The translations under genes were made by a program, and so were the position numbers. The notes beneath the pieces are model-generated. The model saw only the letters and a list, made by a program, of their open reading frames with translations. It ran no database searches and had not been told where the DNA came from. From Dehalogenimonas sp. THU2 (lineage in GTDB: Bacteria > Chloroflexota > Dehalococcoidia > Dehalococcoidales > Dehalococcoidaceae): a stretch of 64,000 nt of DNA. Within the stretch, counting starts at the first letter, position 1, and the number at the start of each line of letters is the position of its first letter. Of this stretch, positions 30,420-38,804 are shown piece after piece. The stretch covers positions 1 to 64,000 of the forward strand of contig NZ_JBDLLU010000004.1 of NCBI RefSeq assembly GCF_039749495.1, read 5' to 3'.

Positions 30420-31616
30420 ATGCTTCTTGACCTCACTATCGGGCGGAAAGGCTTTCTCACCTACCTTAAGTCTTTAGGCGGGTCTAACATCGTGAAAATA
30501 GTCCCGTCTAACGGTGATGCCAGCGTATCGCGGGTCGCCGGAAAATGCCTTAAGGTGATTTGCGGAGCCAACACCAGCTACCTCGAACACATGGCCTGGG
30601 TCGGCGACAAGACACCTCTTACCCTGTGCGACATCAGGGTAAGCCCCTCGAACTCGGTCAGCCCCAACCTCGGTGCGACGGAGCTATCGGACGCCCTTTC
30701 AAGAGTACTGCCCTTTACCTCGGATGAGACTACCCGCCCAATTCTCCAGTGCGTTCTCTTTCGGGTGAAAGACGGCAAGCTGTCACTTGTGGCTGCCGAC
30801 GGCTACCGCCTCGCCGTGATGAAACTCCCCTTCGACGGGGACGAGGGACAGGTGCTAGTAAGCCGCGATGACCTCAAGGGCGTCACCGGAGCGTTGAAAA
30901 GAGCTAGACGGGTCAGGCTGTCGCTGGAGCATAACGGCGACAAAGACCCGATGAGCCTAGTGCTCGACACGGAGCTAATCCGCTACACGTGGCGGGGATG
31001 CGGCGGGAACTTCCCGGACTACGAGAAGCTCATTCCCACCGAAACCAACACCCGCGCCAGCTTCGACACCAATGAAGCGATGAAGGCGGTTAGCTCGCTT
31101 AAGGTCGTCGCCAACGTCAAAGCCTACGCTCTTGACCTCGCCATCGGGGACGGCACGCTGGTCGTGTCTAGCACCGATGACAAGGGGACGGCGGAGATAC
31201 CCGCCGACACCACCAGCGAGCCTATCAAGGTAAGGCTTGACGGCGGATACCTCGCCGAAGCTCTGAGGGCTTGCGGCGGGATGGTGGAGCTTCGGGTCAA
31301 GGACGCAAGGTCGCCGATGCTTTTTGCCGCGCCGGACTATGAGCTGGTGGTCATGCCGATGCTTCTGCCGGAAGCCAAGAAGCCGACGGACACGGCTAAG
31401 ACCGCCGAACCCGTGAAGGCCGAAGCAAGTCAGCCGGTCGAACCCGCCGAGCCGAAGGTCGAGACAGTCGAGGCCGGTACGCCGGAAGCAATTGCCGAGA
31501 CAGCACCCGCCGAGGAAGTCGCCCAAGCCGTCGCCGAAGCCGAGGCCATCACCAAAGCCGAGAAGCCGAAGGCCAAGAAGCACAACAAGGCGAAGGAACC
31601 AGTCGCCGTAGCCTGA
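30420..31616 (+). CDS. DNA polymerase III beta-clamp homologue with Ala/Glu/Lys-rich tail
   Basis: 398 residues. Residues 90-320 match the second and third clamp domains: RPILQCVLFRVKDGKLSLVAADGYRLAVMKL, NFPDYEKLIPTE and a final VVMPML. The first domain is short or diverged. The open frame continues about 125 bases upstream (containing GKRSGQGFLAHKAV) without an ATG, so the true start may be earlier at a rare codon. The last 75 residues are an Ala/Glu/Lys-rich tail absent from normal clamps. It likely holds element-encoded replication proteins on DNA. Confidence 0.8.
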   Translation: MLLDLTIGRKGFLTYLKSLGGSNIVKIVPSNGDASVSRVAGKCLKVICGANTSYLEHMAWVGDKTPLTLCDIRVSPSNSVSPNLGATELSDALSRVLPFTSDETTRPILQCVLFRVKDGKLSLVAADGYRLAVMKLPFDGDEGQVLVSRDDLKGVTGALKRARRVRLSLEHNGDKDPMSLVLDTELIRYTWRGCGGNFPDYEKLIPTETNTRASFDTNEAMKAVSSLKVVANVKAYALDLAIGDGTLVVSSTDDKGTAEIPADTTSEPIKVRLDGGYLAEALRACGGMVELRVKDARSPMLFAAPDYELVVMPMLLPEAKKPTDTAKTAEPVKAEASQPVEPAEPKVETVEAGTPEAIAETAPAEEVAQAVAEAEAITKAEKPKAKKHNKAKEPVAVA

Positions 31617-31655
31617 AAAACCTGAAACTTGAACGCTTGAACTCGCAAAACAGCC

Positions 31656-31750
31656 GCACAGAAAGAGGTGTCAAAGCCTCTTTTTGTGCTTTCTTTTTGT
31701 AAGGGGATATTCCTGCCCCATGCGGCGGGAATATCCCCTTCCTGTTTTTC
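31656..31750 (+). terminator. Two successive intrinsic terminators after the clamp gene
   Basis: First: GCACA-G-AAAGAGG (31656-31668) pairs with CCTCTTT-T-TGTGC (31677-31689), followed by TTTCTTTTT. Second: AAGGGGATATTCC (31701-31713) pairs exactly with GGAATATCCCCTT (31728-31740), followed by CCTGTTTTTC. They isolate the genes on either side. Confidence 0.75.
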
Positions 31751-31778
31751 TAACGCAACTTGAAAGGAGGTGTTCATT

Positions 31779-32081
31779 ATGGCTGCACTGCTGGTAATCA
31801 ACCCCATTGTTCCTTTAGGCCAGGTGGTGGCTACCCGGGGAGTTCACACGCTGGCCGGTGAGAAGCCGGAGTTTGCCGAGTTCATGCGCCGTTCTCTGAA
31901 TCGCCATGCCAGAGGCGATTGGGGAAATCTCGATGAAGGGGACAGGAAGGAAAACGAATTAAGTCTGAAACAGGGCTTTAGACTGCTGTCAGCCTATGAG
32001 GCCGATGATCTACCAAAGATATGGATCATCACCGAGGCCGACAGGTCGGCAACAACGATTCTATTCCCCGAAGAATACTAG
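31779..32081 (+). CDS. Small conserved-looking element protein (100 aa)
   Basis: ATG 31779 follows AAAGGAGG. The protein begins MAALLVINPIVPLGQVVATRGVHT. It has the block GDWGNLDEGDRKENELSL and an end KIWIITEADRSATTILFPEEY. The pattern resembles plasmid-related small proteins found in mobile elements, known only as hypothetical. It forms a pair with the next gene, 27 bases downstream, which also has a strong ribosome site. Confidence 0.55.
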   Translation: MAALLVINPIVPLGQVVATRGVHTLAGEKPEFAEFMRRSLNRHARGDWGNLDEGDRKENELSLKQGFRLLSAYEADDLPKIWIITEADRSATTILFPEEY

Positions 32082-32108
32082 GGCTAACTACCTAAAGGAG
32101 GTTAAACT

Positions 32109-32408
32109 ATGCCCATGAAGTGGAGCGTTCTTAAGGTCAATGAGGCGATGGATATGGTCGAAGAATTTATCGGCCAAGCCGCCGAACCGCTGGAACAGGC
32201 CAGGATTGTAGCGATCGCGGCAAGGAGCATCGCCGACATTCCGCAATACGTCGATGAACGCTTAGCCCATCTAACCAGCAGCATCGGACGCATCGACCAC
32301 ATTAAGGGGGCGATAAAGACAGTCCGGGAGTCTTTGCCAGCTGGTGCCGTGGTTGAAGAGCGAAAGAGAATCGAAAACGGCGACCAACTTGTCCTGGTAG
32401 CCCGATAA
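32109..32408 (+). CDS. Small helical protein (99 aa)
   Basis: ATG 32109 follows AAAGGAGG. Mostly helical (VNEAMDMVEEFIGQAAEPLEQARIV), ending in a charged VVEERKRIENGDQLVLVAR. Co-transcribed with the preceding gene; a strong bidirectional terminator follows at 32502. No family recognised. Confidence 0.5.
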   Translation: MPMKWSVLKVNEAMDMVEEFIGQAAEPLEQARIVAIAARSIADIPQYVDERLAHLTSSIGRIDHIKGAIKTVRESLPAGAVVEERKRIENGDQLVLVAR

Positions 32409-32501
32409 TGACGAGGGTGTTCCTTCAGAAGAATGCCGATACGTAAACATCAAAAAGAAGCCCTATCGCGTTCGACCATTACTCGATAAAGAAGCGAGTG
32501 T

Positions 32502-32538
32502 AAAAAAGAGGTCCTGAAATTTTCAGGACCTCTTTTTT
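32502..32538. terminator. Perfect bidirectional terminator
   Basis: The 18-base arms 32502-32519 (A6 then GAGGTCCTGAAA) and 32521-32538 pair perfectly around one base, with A- and T-runs at the ends so that it works both ways. It separates the small-gene pair from the restriction-modification locus. Confidence 0.8.
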
Positions 32539-32592
32539 GTGCAGATCGGACTTCACAACTTACTGGCTTATTCGTCTGCTCCTCTCTTGATT

Positions 32593-32628
32593 TATCGGTG
32601 TCGCAATAGTAATATTGCGACACCGATA
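32593..32628. promoter_or_regulatory. 32-bp perfect palindromic operator candidate before the HTH gene
   Basis: TATCGGTGTCGCAATA (32593-32608) and TATTGCGACACCGATA (32613-32628) are exact inverted repeats around GTAA. No T-run follows, so it is not a terminator. It ends 22 bases before ATG 32651. A dimer of the small HTH protein, or another controller of the restriction locus, likely binds here. Confidence 0.6.
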
Positions 32629-32650
32629 GGTCTTCAGGAGGGGAAATGTT

Positions 32651-32851
32651 ATGCCGGTGCTTGATAACTATTTCAATGTGATCGAAGCAGCTGAAGTCCT
32701 TGGCGTTCATTGGGAGACGGTGAAGCGTATGTGTCGTGAAGGTCGCATTCCAGCCAAGAAGATTCACAATATGTGGCTGATTGACAAGAACGAAGTAGCA
32801 CAATTTGCGTCGAGCTACAATGAGCCGAGGCGTGGTAAGAGGAAGAGATAG
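32651..32851 (+). CDS. Excisionase/MerR-type HTH controller (66 aa)
   Basis: The protein has a winged-HTH of the excisionase type: NVIEAAEVLGVHWETVKRMCREGRIPAKKI followed by MWLIDKNEV, then a basic tail RRGKRKR. AGGAGGGGAA precedes ATG 32651. It is encoded just upstream of the restriction-modification genes and behind a large palindrome, so it may be a controller protein that delays restriction. An excisionase role is less likely, because the element uses a serine recombinase. Confidence 0.65.
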   Translation: MPVLDNYFNVIEAAEVLGVHWETVKRMCREGRIPAKKIHNMWLIDKNEVAQFASSYNEPRRGKRKR

Positions 32852-32900
32852 CAATGTTATGCGTCGAGTTCTAACCTAGTCTAGTTTGGAGTTTACACTA

Positions 32901-35900
32901 ATGAAACTCATTAGGAACGCCGGTTGCGATCGAGTAGTAGATGAATTACGGCGTGTCATCGTTCCGAAATCGGCCTTGGACTTCTCTTCTTCTGGTTTTT
33001 CCCTCTTTGCTTTTGCCGAGTTGAACGACCTGTTGGAGAAACTTAATGTATGTCGGTTTGTCCTGCCAAACACTCATGATGGACTGGGATTGACCGGTTC
33101 GGATTCGGATCGTGCTTTTCGAAATCGTCTTCAGCAGCGCTGGTTGGCACGCGAGTGTGCTAGATGGGTGAATGACAAGGTCGATCTAAGAGGGGTGAAA
33201 ACAACTCTACCACAGTCGATTGTTATTGCGCACAAACCAGATAGCGGGGCTCAAAGTGCCATCACCGGGGCATGTTCATTCACTACTGAGGGTTTGGGGA
33301 TTACACCCGGCAATCAGTTCAGCCTGATCCAATGTTCTGAGGCTCCCGAGGAGTCCGCCATACTCGGTTCCTGGTTTACCAACCTTTGGAATTCGTTGCC
33401 AGCCTCGGATGAGTTCAAGAGCTCATTTTTAGCTCGCCTGATGGAAATCGCCAGCGTGAAAGCCCCGTCACTCATTTATTATTTGACGCTTTTCCATATT
33501 TTTAAGGACGTCGAAGACCAGCTGGACGAGGAACGGGTTGTGAAATCCGCGACTGGTATCCGTAACACGGTGGTTTGGAAAAAACTCTATAAGTTCCAAA
33601 AAGATGGTGTTATCGGGGCTATCGATAAACTGGAACGCCTCGGAGGCTGCATAATCGCCGATAGCGTCGGCCTCGGCAAGACATTTGAGGCTCTGGCAAT
33701 AATCAAATATTATGAGCTCCGGAACGACCGTGTGCTTGTACTAGTGCCCAAACGTTTACGCGATAATTGGACCCTTTATAAAGCCAATGACCGCCGCAAC
33801 ATATTATCCTCTGACCGATTCAATTACGACGTTCTCAATCATACCGACCTTTCGCGCGATAATGGCACTTCCGGCGATATCGATCTGGCGCACATCAACT
33901 GGGGTAATTATGATTTGGTTGTGATCGATGAATCCCACAACTTCAGAAACAAATCCACGCATAACGACCGCGAGACGCGTTACGGCCGCCTAATGCGCTG
34001 CATCATTAAAGAGGGCGTTAAAACCCGTGTGCTGATGCTTTCCGCCACTCCGGTCAATAACCGCCTGGCAGATTTGAAAAACCAGATTGCCTTCATCACC
34101 GAGTCAGATGATATGGCGTTGTCGACACATGGCATCTCCAGCATCGAGAATACGGTTGGGAAGGCGCAATTTCAATTCAATCGCTGGCTGGGTCTGGAAG
34201 AAAAAGAGCGTAGGCCTTCGCTACTCATCGACATGCTCGGTTTCGATTATTTCAAGCTTCTGGACCTGCTTACGATTGCTCGTTCGCGAAAGCACATACA
34301 AAAATATTACGGCATTGACGAGACCGGTCGTTTCCCGGAACGGCTAAAACCCATCAACATCAAACCGGACGTCGATAGCGCGGGTGAATTCAGGTCTATC
34401 CGAGAGATCAATGACGAGATTCGGCGCCTCACACTTGCCGCCTATGCACCTTTGCGCTACGTACTTCCTCACAAACAGGCGGTTTATGACGCCAAGTACA
34501 GTACACGCATACGCGGGGGCGAGAGCTTCTTCCGCCAGGTCGACCGGGAAGAGAGCCTGGTGCATTTGCTCCGTATCAACGTTCTAAAGCGCATGGAGAG
34601 TTCCGTAACTTCGTTCGCACTTACCGTTTCTCGCCAGATCGAAGACGTGAACGCGACATTAGCCAAGATTGAAAACCACGAGAAAGCGATCGATGAAATC
34701 GATATCGAAGACATGGATCTGGACGATGCGTCATTCGAGAGTTTACTCGTCGGACGGAAGGTGAAAGTGCTCCTCCAGGACGTGGATCTGATCCGCTGGA
34801 AACAGGATCTTATCGAGGACCGCAACCGGTTGGCCACACTCGTTTCGGCCGCCAAGCAGGTCGATTCTGCGCGCGACGCCAAGCTTAAGGCGCTTCGGGA
34901 AGTGATCGAGAATAAATGCAGACGGCCGCTGAACCAGGGCAATAAGAAGATCATCGTGTTCACTGCCTTCGCGGATACCGCGCATTATCTTTACGAAGAA
35001 CTCTCTAGCTGGGCGCAGGAGGAATTGGGGCTGCAGTCAGCCCTCGTCACCGGTGTCGGCCATAATCAAGCCACGCTCCCCGGGCTCCGCAAGGATTTCA
35101 CCAGCATCATCACCGCCTTTTCACCGCGCTCCAAGGAACGTCCGGCCGACTTCGCCTGCGAGGGCGATATAGATTTACTAATAGCGACCGATTGCATCAG
35201 CGAAGGTCAGAATCTCCAGGATTGCGATACTGTCGTTAATTACGATATCCACTGGAATCCCGTTCGCATCATCCAACGCTTCGGCCGCATCGACCGCATC
35301 GGCTCTTCAAACGAGGTTATCCAGCTGGTCAATTTCTGGCCCAACATGGAGTTGGAGGAATATATCAATCTCGAACAGCGCGTCAGCGGGCGTATGGTAC
35401 TGCTGGATATTTCAGCTACCGGAGAAGAGAACATCATAGAGCATCAGTCAGGCAACCAGATGAACGACCTCGAATACCGCCGCAAGCAGCTCCTCAAACT
35501 ACAAGACGCGGTGATTGACCTCGAAGACCTCAGTAGCGGCGTTTCTATCGCCGACCTCACTCTCAACGATTTTCGCACCGATCTGGCCGATTTCATGAAA
35601 GATCACCCCGGGAAACTGGACACCTATCCTTTTGGGACGATGGCGGTTACCACTTCCCAGGAGGCCGGTGAGTCATATATACCCCCGGGTATCATATTCT
35701 GTCTGCGGGTTGTCGGCGATAACGCGCTAAAATCCATCGAGCCCGGCTATCCGCTTTCGCCCAACTACGTCGTTCATGTAGGCCAAGACGGAGCGGTTCT
35801 GCTCCCATTCACGCAAGCCCGCCAAGTCCTCGACAGATTAAAACGGCTTTGTATCGGCCGGGATTTTCCAGATGCCGTCGCCTGCTCATCATACGAAAAG

Positions 35901-36107
35901 GCAACCAAAAACGGCTTTGACATGAGCGTTGCCCAAGATTTGTTGTCGGTGGCCATCGCCTCCATTGTCGGGAAAAAAGAAGAACGTGCCCTCGCCAGCC
36001 TATTCACACCAGGCGGTACGTATGCCATCAAAGGCGAATTCCAGGGCATCAATGATTTCGAGGTGATCGCGTTCCTTGTCGTGTTTCCGGAGGCCCCCGG
36101 CAAATGA
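32901..36107 (+). CDS. SNF2-family helicase/ATPase of the defence locus
   Basis: I use ATG 32901, giving 1068 residues (GGAG upstream). A 240-residue N-terminal region is unassigned. The motor has motif I DSVGLGKTFEA (about 253), motif II VIDESHNF (about 342) and motif VI RFGRIDRIGS (about 793), all of the Swi2/Snf2 (HepA-like) type. It overlaps the DUF4391 gene by four bases. Such helicases accompany DUF4391 and type III Mod/Res genes in a recurrent defence cluster. It likely translocates on DNA. Confidence 0.85.
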   Translation: MKLIRNAGCDRVVDELRRVIVPKSALDFSSSGFSLFAFAELNDLLEKLNVCRFVLPNTHDGLGLTGSDSDRAFRNRLQQRWLARECARWVNDKVDLRGVKTTLPQSIVIAHKPDSGAQSAITGACSFTTEGLGITPGNQFSLIQCSEAPEESAILGSWFTNLWNSLPASDEFKSSFLARLMEIASVKAPSLIYYLTLFHIFKDVEDQLDEERVVKSATGIRNTVVWKKLYKFQKDGVIGAIDKLERLGGCIIADSVGLGKTFEALAIIKYYELRNDRVLVLVPKRLRDNWTLYKANDRRNILSSDRFNYDVLNHTDLSRDNGTSGDIDLAHINWGNYDLVVIDESHNFRNKSTHNDRETRYGRLMRCIIKEGVKTRVLMLSATPVNNRLADLKNQIAFITESDDMALSTHGISSIENTVGKAQFQFNRWLGLEEKERRPSLLIDMLGFDYFKLLDLLTIARSRKHIQKYYGIDETGRFPERLKPINIKPDVDSAGEFRSIREINDEIRRLTLAAYAPLRYVLPHKQAVYDAKYSTRIRGGESFFRQVDREESLVHLLRINVLKRMESSVTSFALTVSRQIEDVNATLAKIENHEKAIDEIDIEDMDLDDASFESLLVGRKVKVLLQDVDLIRWKQDLIEDRNRLATLVSAAKQVDSARDAKLKALREVIENKCRRPLNQGNKKIIVFTAFADTAHYLYEELSSWAQEELGLQSALVTGVGHNQATLPGLRKDFTSIITAFSPRSKERPADFACEGDIDLLIATDCISEGQNLQDCDTVVNYDIHWNPVRIIQRFGRIDRIGSSNEVIQLVNFWPNMELEEYINLEQRVSGRMVLLDISATGEENIIEHQSGNQMNDLEYRRKQLLKLQDAVIDLEDLSSGVSIADLTLNDFRTDLADFMKDHPGKLDTYPFGTMAVTTSQEAGESYIPPGIIFCLRVVGDNALKSIEPGYPLSPNYVVHVGQDGAVLLPFTQARQVLDRLKRLCIGRDFPDAVACSSYEKATKNGFDMSVAQDLLSVAIASIVGKKEERALASLFTPGGTYAIKGEFQGINDFEVIAFLVVFPEAPGK

Positions 36108-36871
36108 ACTTGACCGCGGTTATCAACGCTTTCTCGATTCCATCCGAAGCCCGCCTGGACCAGCGAGTGCCAAAAAAACTGCTGCTGGAACAGGATATCC
36201 CAACTGCCGCGGATAAACGCCTGATTCAAGATGGCATCGACGAACTCCTCTGGGTTGCGGCCTTAAAGCCCACTAATATCGGGGTGCCTTCTTTTCGGGA
36301 TGATGTTCGCGAATATCTTGAAATCGCCATTCTCTCGGTGAAACTCCGTGTATCCGCCAAAGCGCCCCGCCTTGTCGAGTTGATCCATCGCGCCATTCCA
36401 TACCCGGTAGTGCTTGTCGCTTCACAGGACGAGGCTATCAATCTTTCACTCGCCCACAAGCGCTGGTCCCAAGGCGAGATAGGCAAAGTCGTTATCGAAG
36501 ATTTACGCCGCACCGCACCTTTCAAGCCAGACGAGCTGACCAGTGACGAATCCGCGTTTTTAGCCAGTCTGGCGTTATCGGGTCTACCCGGTGACAATCT
36601 GTTTACCTTATATCAAGGATGGCTCGACTGTGTCTCTGCATTGGAGGCTGCCCGCCAAACCGGCGAATTCGTGCGCCCGATCTTCGGTGTGAAGGCGGCC
36701 AACCTGCGTAAGAGCCTCGATGAATTAACTCGAATCCAACACAATATTGTCCTCTTCCGAGCCCAGGCAGAAAAAGAAAAGCAGGTTAGCCGCCGCGTGG
36801 CATTGAATCTTGAAATCCAGCGGCTGGAAACCGGATTGGCCGCCATCATTGCGAGCCTGAAGGACGAATAG
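36104..36871 (+). CDS. DUF4391 protein
   Basis: 255 residues, with KKLLLEQDIPTAADKRLIQDGIDELLWVAAL near residue 22 and PYPVVLVASQDEAINLSLAHKR near 105, typical of DUF4391. The C-terminal third is a coiled coil. It overlaps the helicase stop (ATGA), and the Mod gene follows with no gap. DUF4391 proteins accompany SNF2 helicases and type III methylases in defence loci; their biochemical role is unknown. Confidence 0.75.
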   Translation: MNLTAVINAFSIPSEARLDQRVPKKLLLEQDIPTAADKRLIQDGIDELLWVAALKPTNIGVPSFRDDVREYLEIAILSVKLRVSAKAPRLVELIHRAIPYPVVLVASQDEAINLSLAHKRWSQGEIGKVVIEDLRRTAPFKPDELTSDESAFLASLALSGLPGDNLFTLYQGWLDCVSALEAARQTGEFVRPIFGVKAANLRKSLDELTRIQHNIVLFRAQAEKEKQVSRRVALNLEIQRLETGLAAIIASLKDE

Positions 36872-38800
36872 ATGAAGAAACTGACCACCCAGGATTCCGA
36901 AACCAAATCGACTGATATCATCAAAGAGAATATCGCCGAGCTAAAAACCCTCTTCCCTGAAGCCCTCACAGAGGACAAGGTTGATCTCAATGTGCTCAAG
37001 CAACTACTCGGCGGCAAGGTCGATGAAACCGAGGAGAAATACGGTCTCAACTGGCTTGGCAAGCGCAGGTCCCGCCAAATTGCTTTGACTCCTTCTTCAG
37101 GCACTCTTCGTCCGTGCCCGGGGGATAGCGTTGACTGGGAAACTACACAAAATCTCATGATAGAAGGCGACAATCTCGAAGTTCTAAAACTTCTTCAGAA
37201 GAGCTATGCCAGGAAAGTGAAGCTAATTTACATTGATCCGCCCTATAACACTGGTAGCGACTTTGTTTATCCTGATGATTTTCAGGACAACATCAAAAAC
37301 TATCTAATGCGAACCGGACAAATGGAATCGGACGGCCGGAAGAACTCAAGCAACACCGAAGCATCTGGGCGGTGGCATACCGATTGGCTCAACATGATGT
37401 ATCCGCGCCTGAGGTTGGCCCGGAATTTACTCAGGGATGACGGGATGATATTTATTAGCATCGATGATAATGAAATAGCAAACCTGAGGAAAATGTGTGA
37501 TGACATTTTTGGAGAAGAGAACTACCGTAATATGGTGGTTATTCGGAGGGGAGCGAAGTCCGTCCAAGCCCAGTTTAACACCTGGGACAAATTGGGTAGT
37601 GGATACGAGTTTATCTTAATATATTCCAAATGTTCAGACTATCGATTTCCACAAATGCGTAGGTCATTGGACGAAACACGCTCTGGGAGCTGGAATAATC
37701 ATTGGCGAGGCACTGATCGCCCAACTATGCGCTATCAACTTCTCGGGATAACACCTGAGACTGGACAATGGCGCTGGTCACAATCACGCAGTGAAATCGC
37801 AGTTAGTAACTTTCAAGAGATGTTATCAACAATTGGAAAGACCAAAGAAGCGATAACACAAGAAGAAATTGATGCGTACTATGTGGAACGAATTGATGAT
37901 GACTTGGACTTCATCAGACTTTCATCGAATGGAAATCCAGAGCATTACGTTCCACCTTCTGATAGTGTTCTACTTAACGATATATGGTTCGACTTACCGA
38001 CAAGTAGCTCGAAAGAAGTTCTTGCCCTTTTTGAGCAGAAGAAGGTTTTCGACAATCCTAAACAAACACGCTTAATTCAACGGATATTGGATTTTGCCGA
38101 TAAAGATGCCATTGTCCTTGATTTCTTTGCCGGCTCCGGAACAACTGGCCACGCGGTCATGGCTCAGAACGCAAATGATAATGGTATGCGTCGATATATT
38201 CTTATCCAGCTGCCCGAAGCGCTTAATCCTCAAGAAAATGGCCAAAAAATCGCTGCGAATTTCTGTGACAAGCTTGCGAAGCCACACAATATCGCAGAAC
38301 TTACAAAAGAACGGCTTCGTCGAACCGCGAAAAAAATACGAGACGAGGCCCCCCTTTTTATGGGTGACTTAGGCTTCCGCGTGTTCAAACTCGATTCAAG
38401 CAATATCCGGGCATGGGAACCGGACCGTGACAACTTGGCGGCGACATTAGAAGCGCACGCTGAACACATCAAAACCGATCGTACTGAGCAGGATATCCTG
38501 TTCGAGTTGCTGCTAAAGCTCGGGCTTGACCTAACTGTGCCAATCGAGCATAAAACCATTGCGGGGAAGACAGTACATAGTATCGGCGCTGGCACGCTGA
38601 TTGTCTGCCTAGACACCCAAATCACATCCGCCGAAGTCGAGCCGCTTTCGCTCGGTATCGTGGAGTGGCACAAGCAACTAGCGCCGGCGGGCGAAGTCCA
38701 AATTGTTTTCCGTGATAGTGCCTTCGCTGATGACGTGTCAAAGACAAACCTCACCGCGATTCTCGATCAATACGGTCTGGAAAACGTGAGGAGTCTCTAA
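36872..38800 (+). CDS. Type III restriction-modification methyltransferase (Mod)
   Basis: 642 residues. The beta-class adenine methylase has catalytic motif IV DPPYNTGSDFVY (about 120) followed much later by the AdoMet motif I DFFAGSGTTGHAV (about 412). The long region between them holds the target-recognition domain (around 200-370). It methylates adenine in one strand of an asymmetric site, protecting host DNA. The frame is intact. Confidence 0.92.
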   Translation: MKKLTTQDSETKSTDIIKENIAELKTLFPEALTEDKVDLNVLKQLLGGKVDETEEKYGLNWLGKRRSRQIALTPSSGTLRPCPGDSVDWETTQNLMIEGDNLEVLKLLQKSYARKVKLIYIDPPYNTGSDFVYPDDFQDNIKNYLMRTGQMESDGRKNSSNTEASGRWHTDWLNMMYPRLRLARNLLRDDGMIFISIDDNEIANLRKMCDDIFGEENYRNMVVIRRGAKSVQAQFNTWDKLGSGYEFILIYSKCSDYRFPQMRRSLDETRSGSWNNHWRGTDRPTMRYQLLGITPETGQWRWSQSRSEIAVSNFQEMLSTIGKTKEAITQEEIDAYYVERIDDDLDFIRLSSNGNPEHYVPPSDSVLLNDIWFDLPTSSSKEVLALFEQKKVFDNPKQTRLIQRILDFADKDAIVLDFFAGSGTTGHAVMAQNANDNGMRRYILIQLPEALNPQENGQKIAANFCDKLAKPHNIAELTKERLRRTAKKIRDEAPLFMGDLGFRVFKLDSSNIRAWEPDRDNLAATLEAHAEHIKTDRTEQDILFELLLKLGLDLTVPIEHKTIAGKTVHSIGAGTLIVCLDTQITSAEVEPLSLGIVEWHKQLAPAGEVQIVFRDSAFADDVSKTNLTAILDQYGLENVRSL

Positions 38801-38804
38801 AACC

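Noticed and set aside
32450-32854. Minus-strand frame of 134 codons opposite the small HTH gene
   Set aside because: It runs through a terminator and a perfect palindrome and has no ribosome site; the plus-strand HTH gene explains the region.
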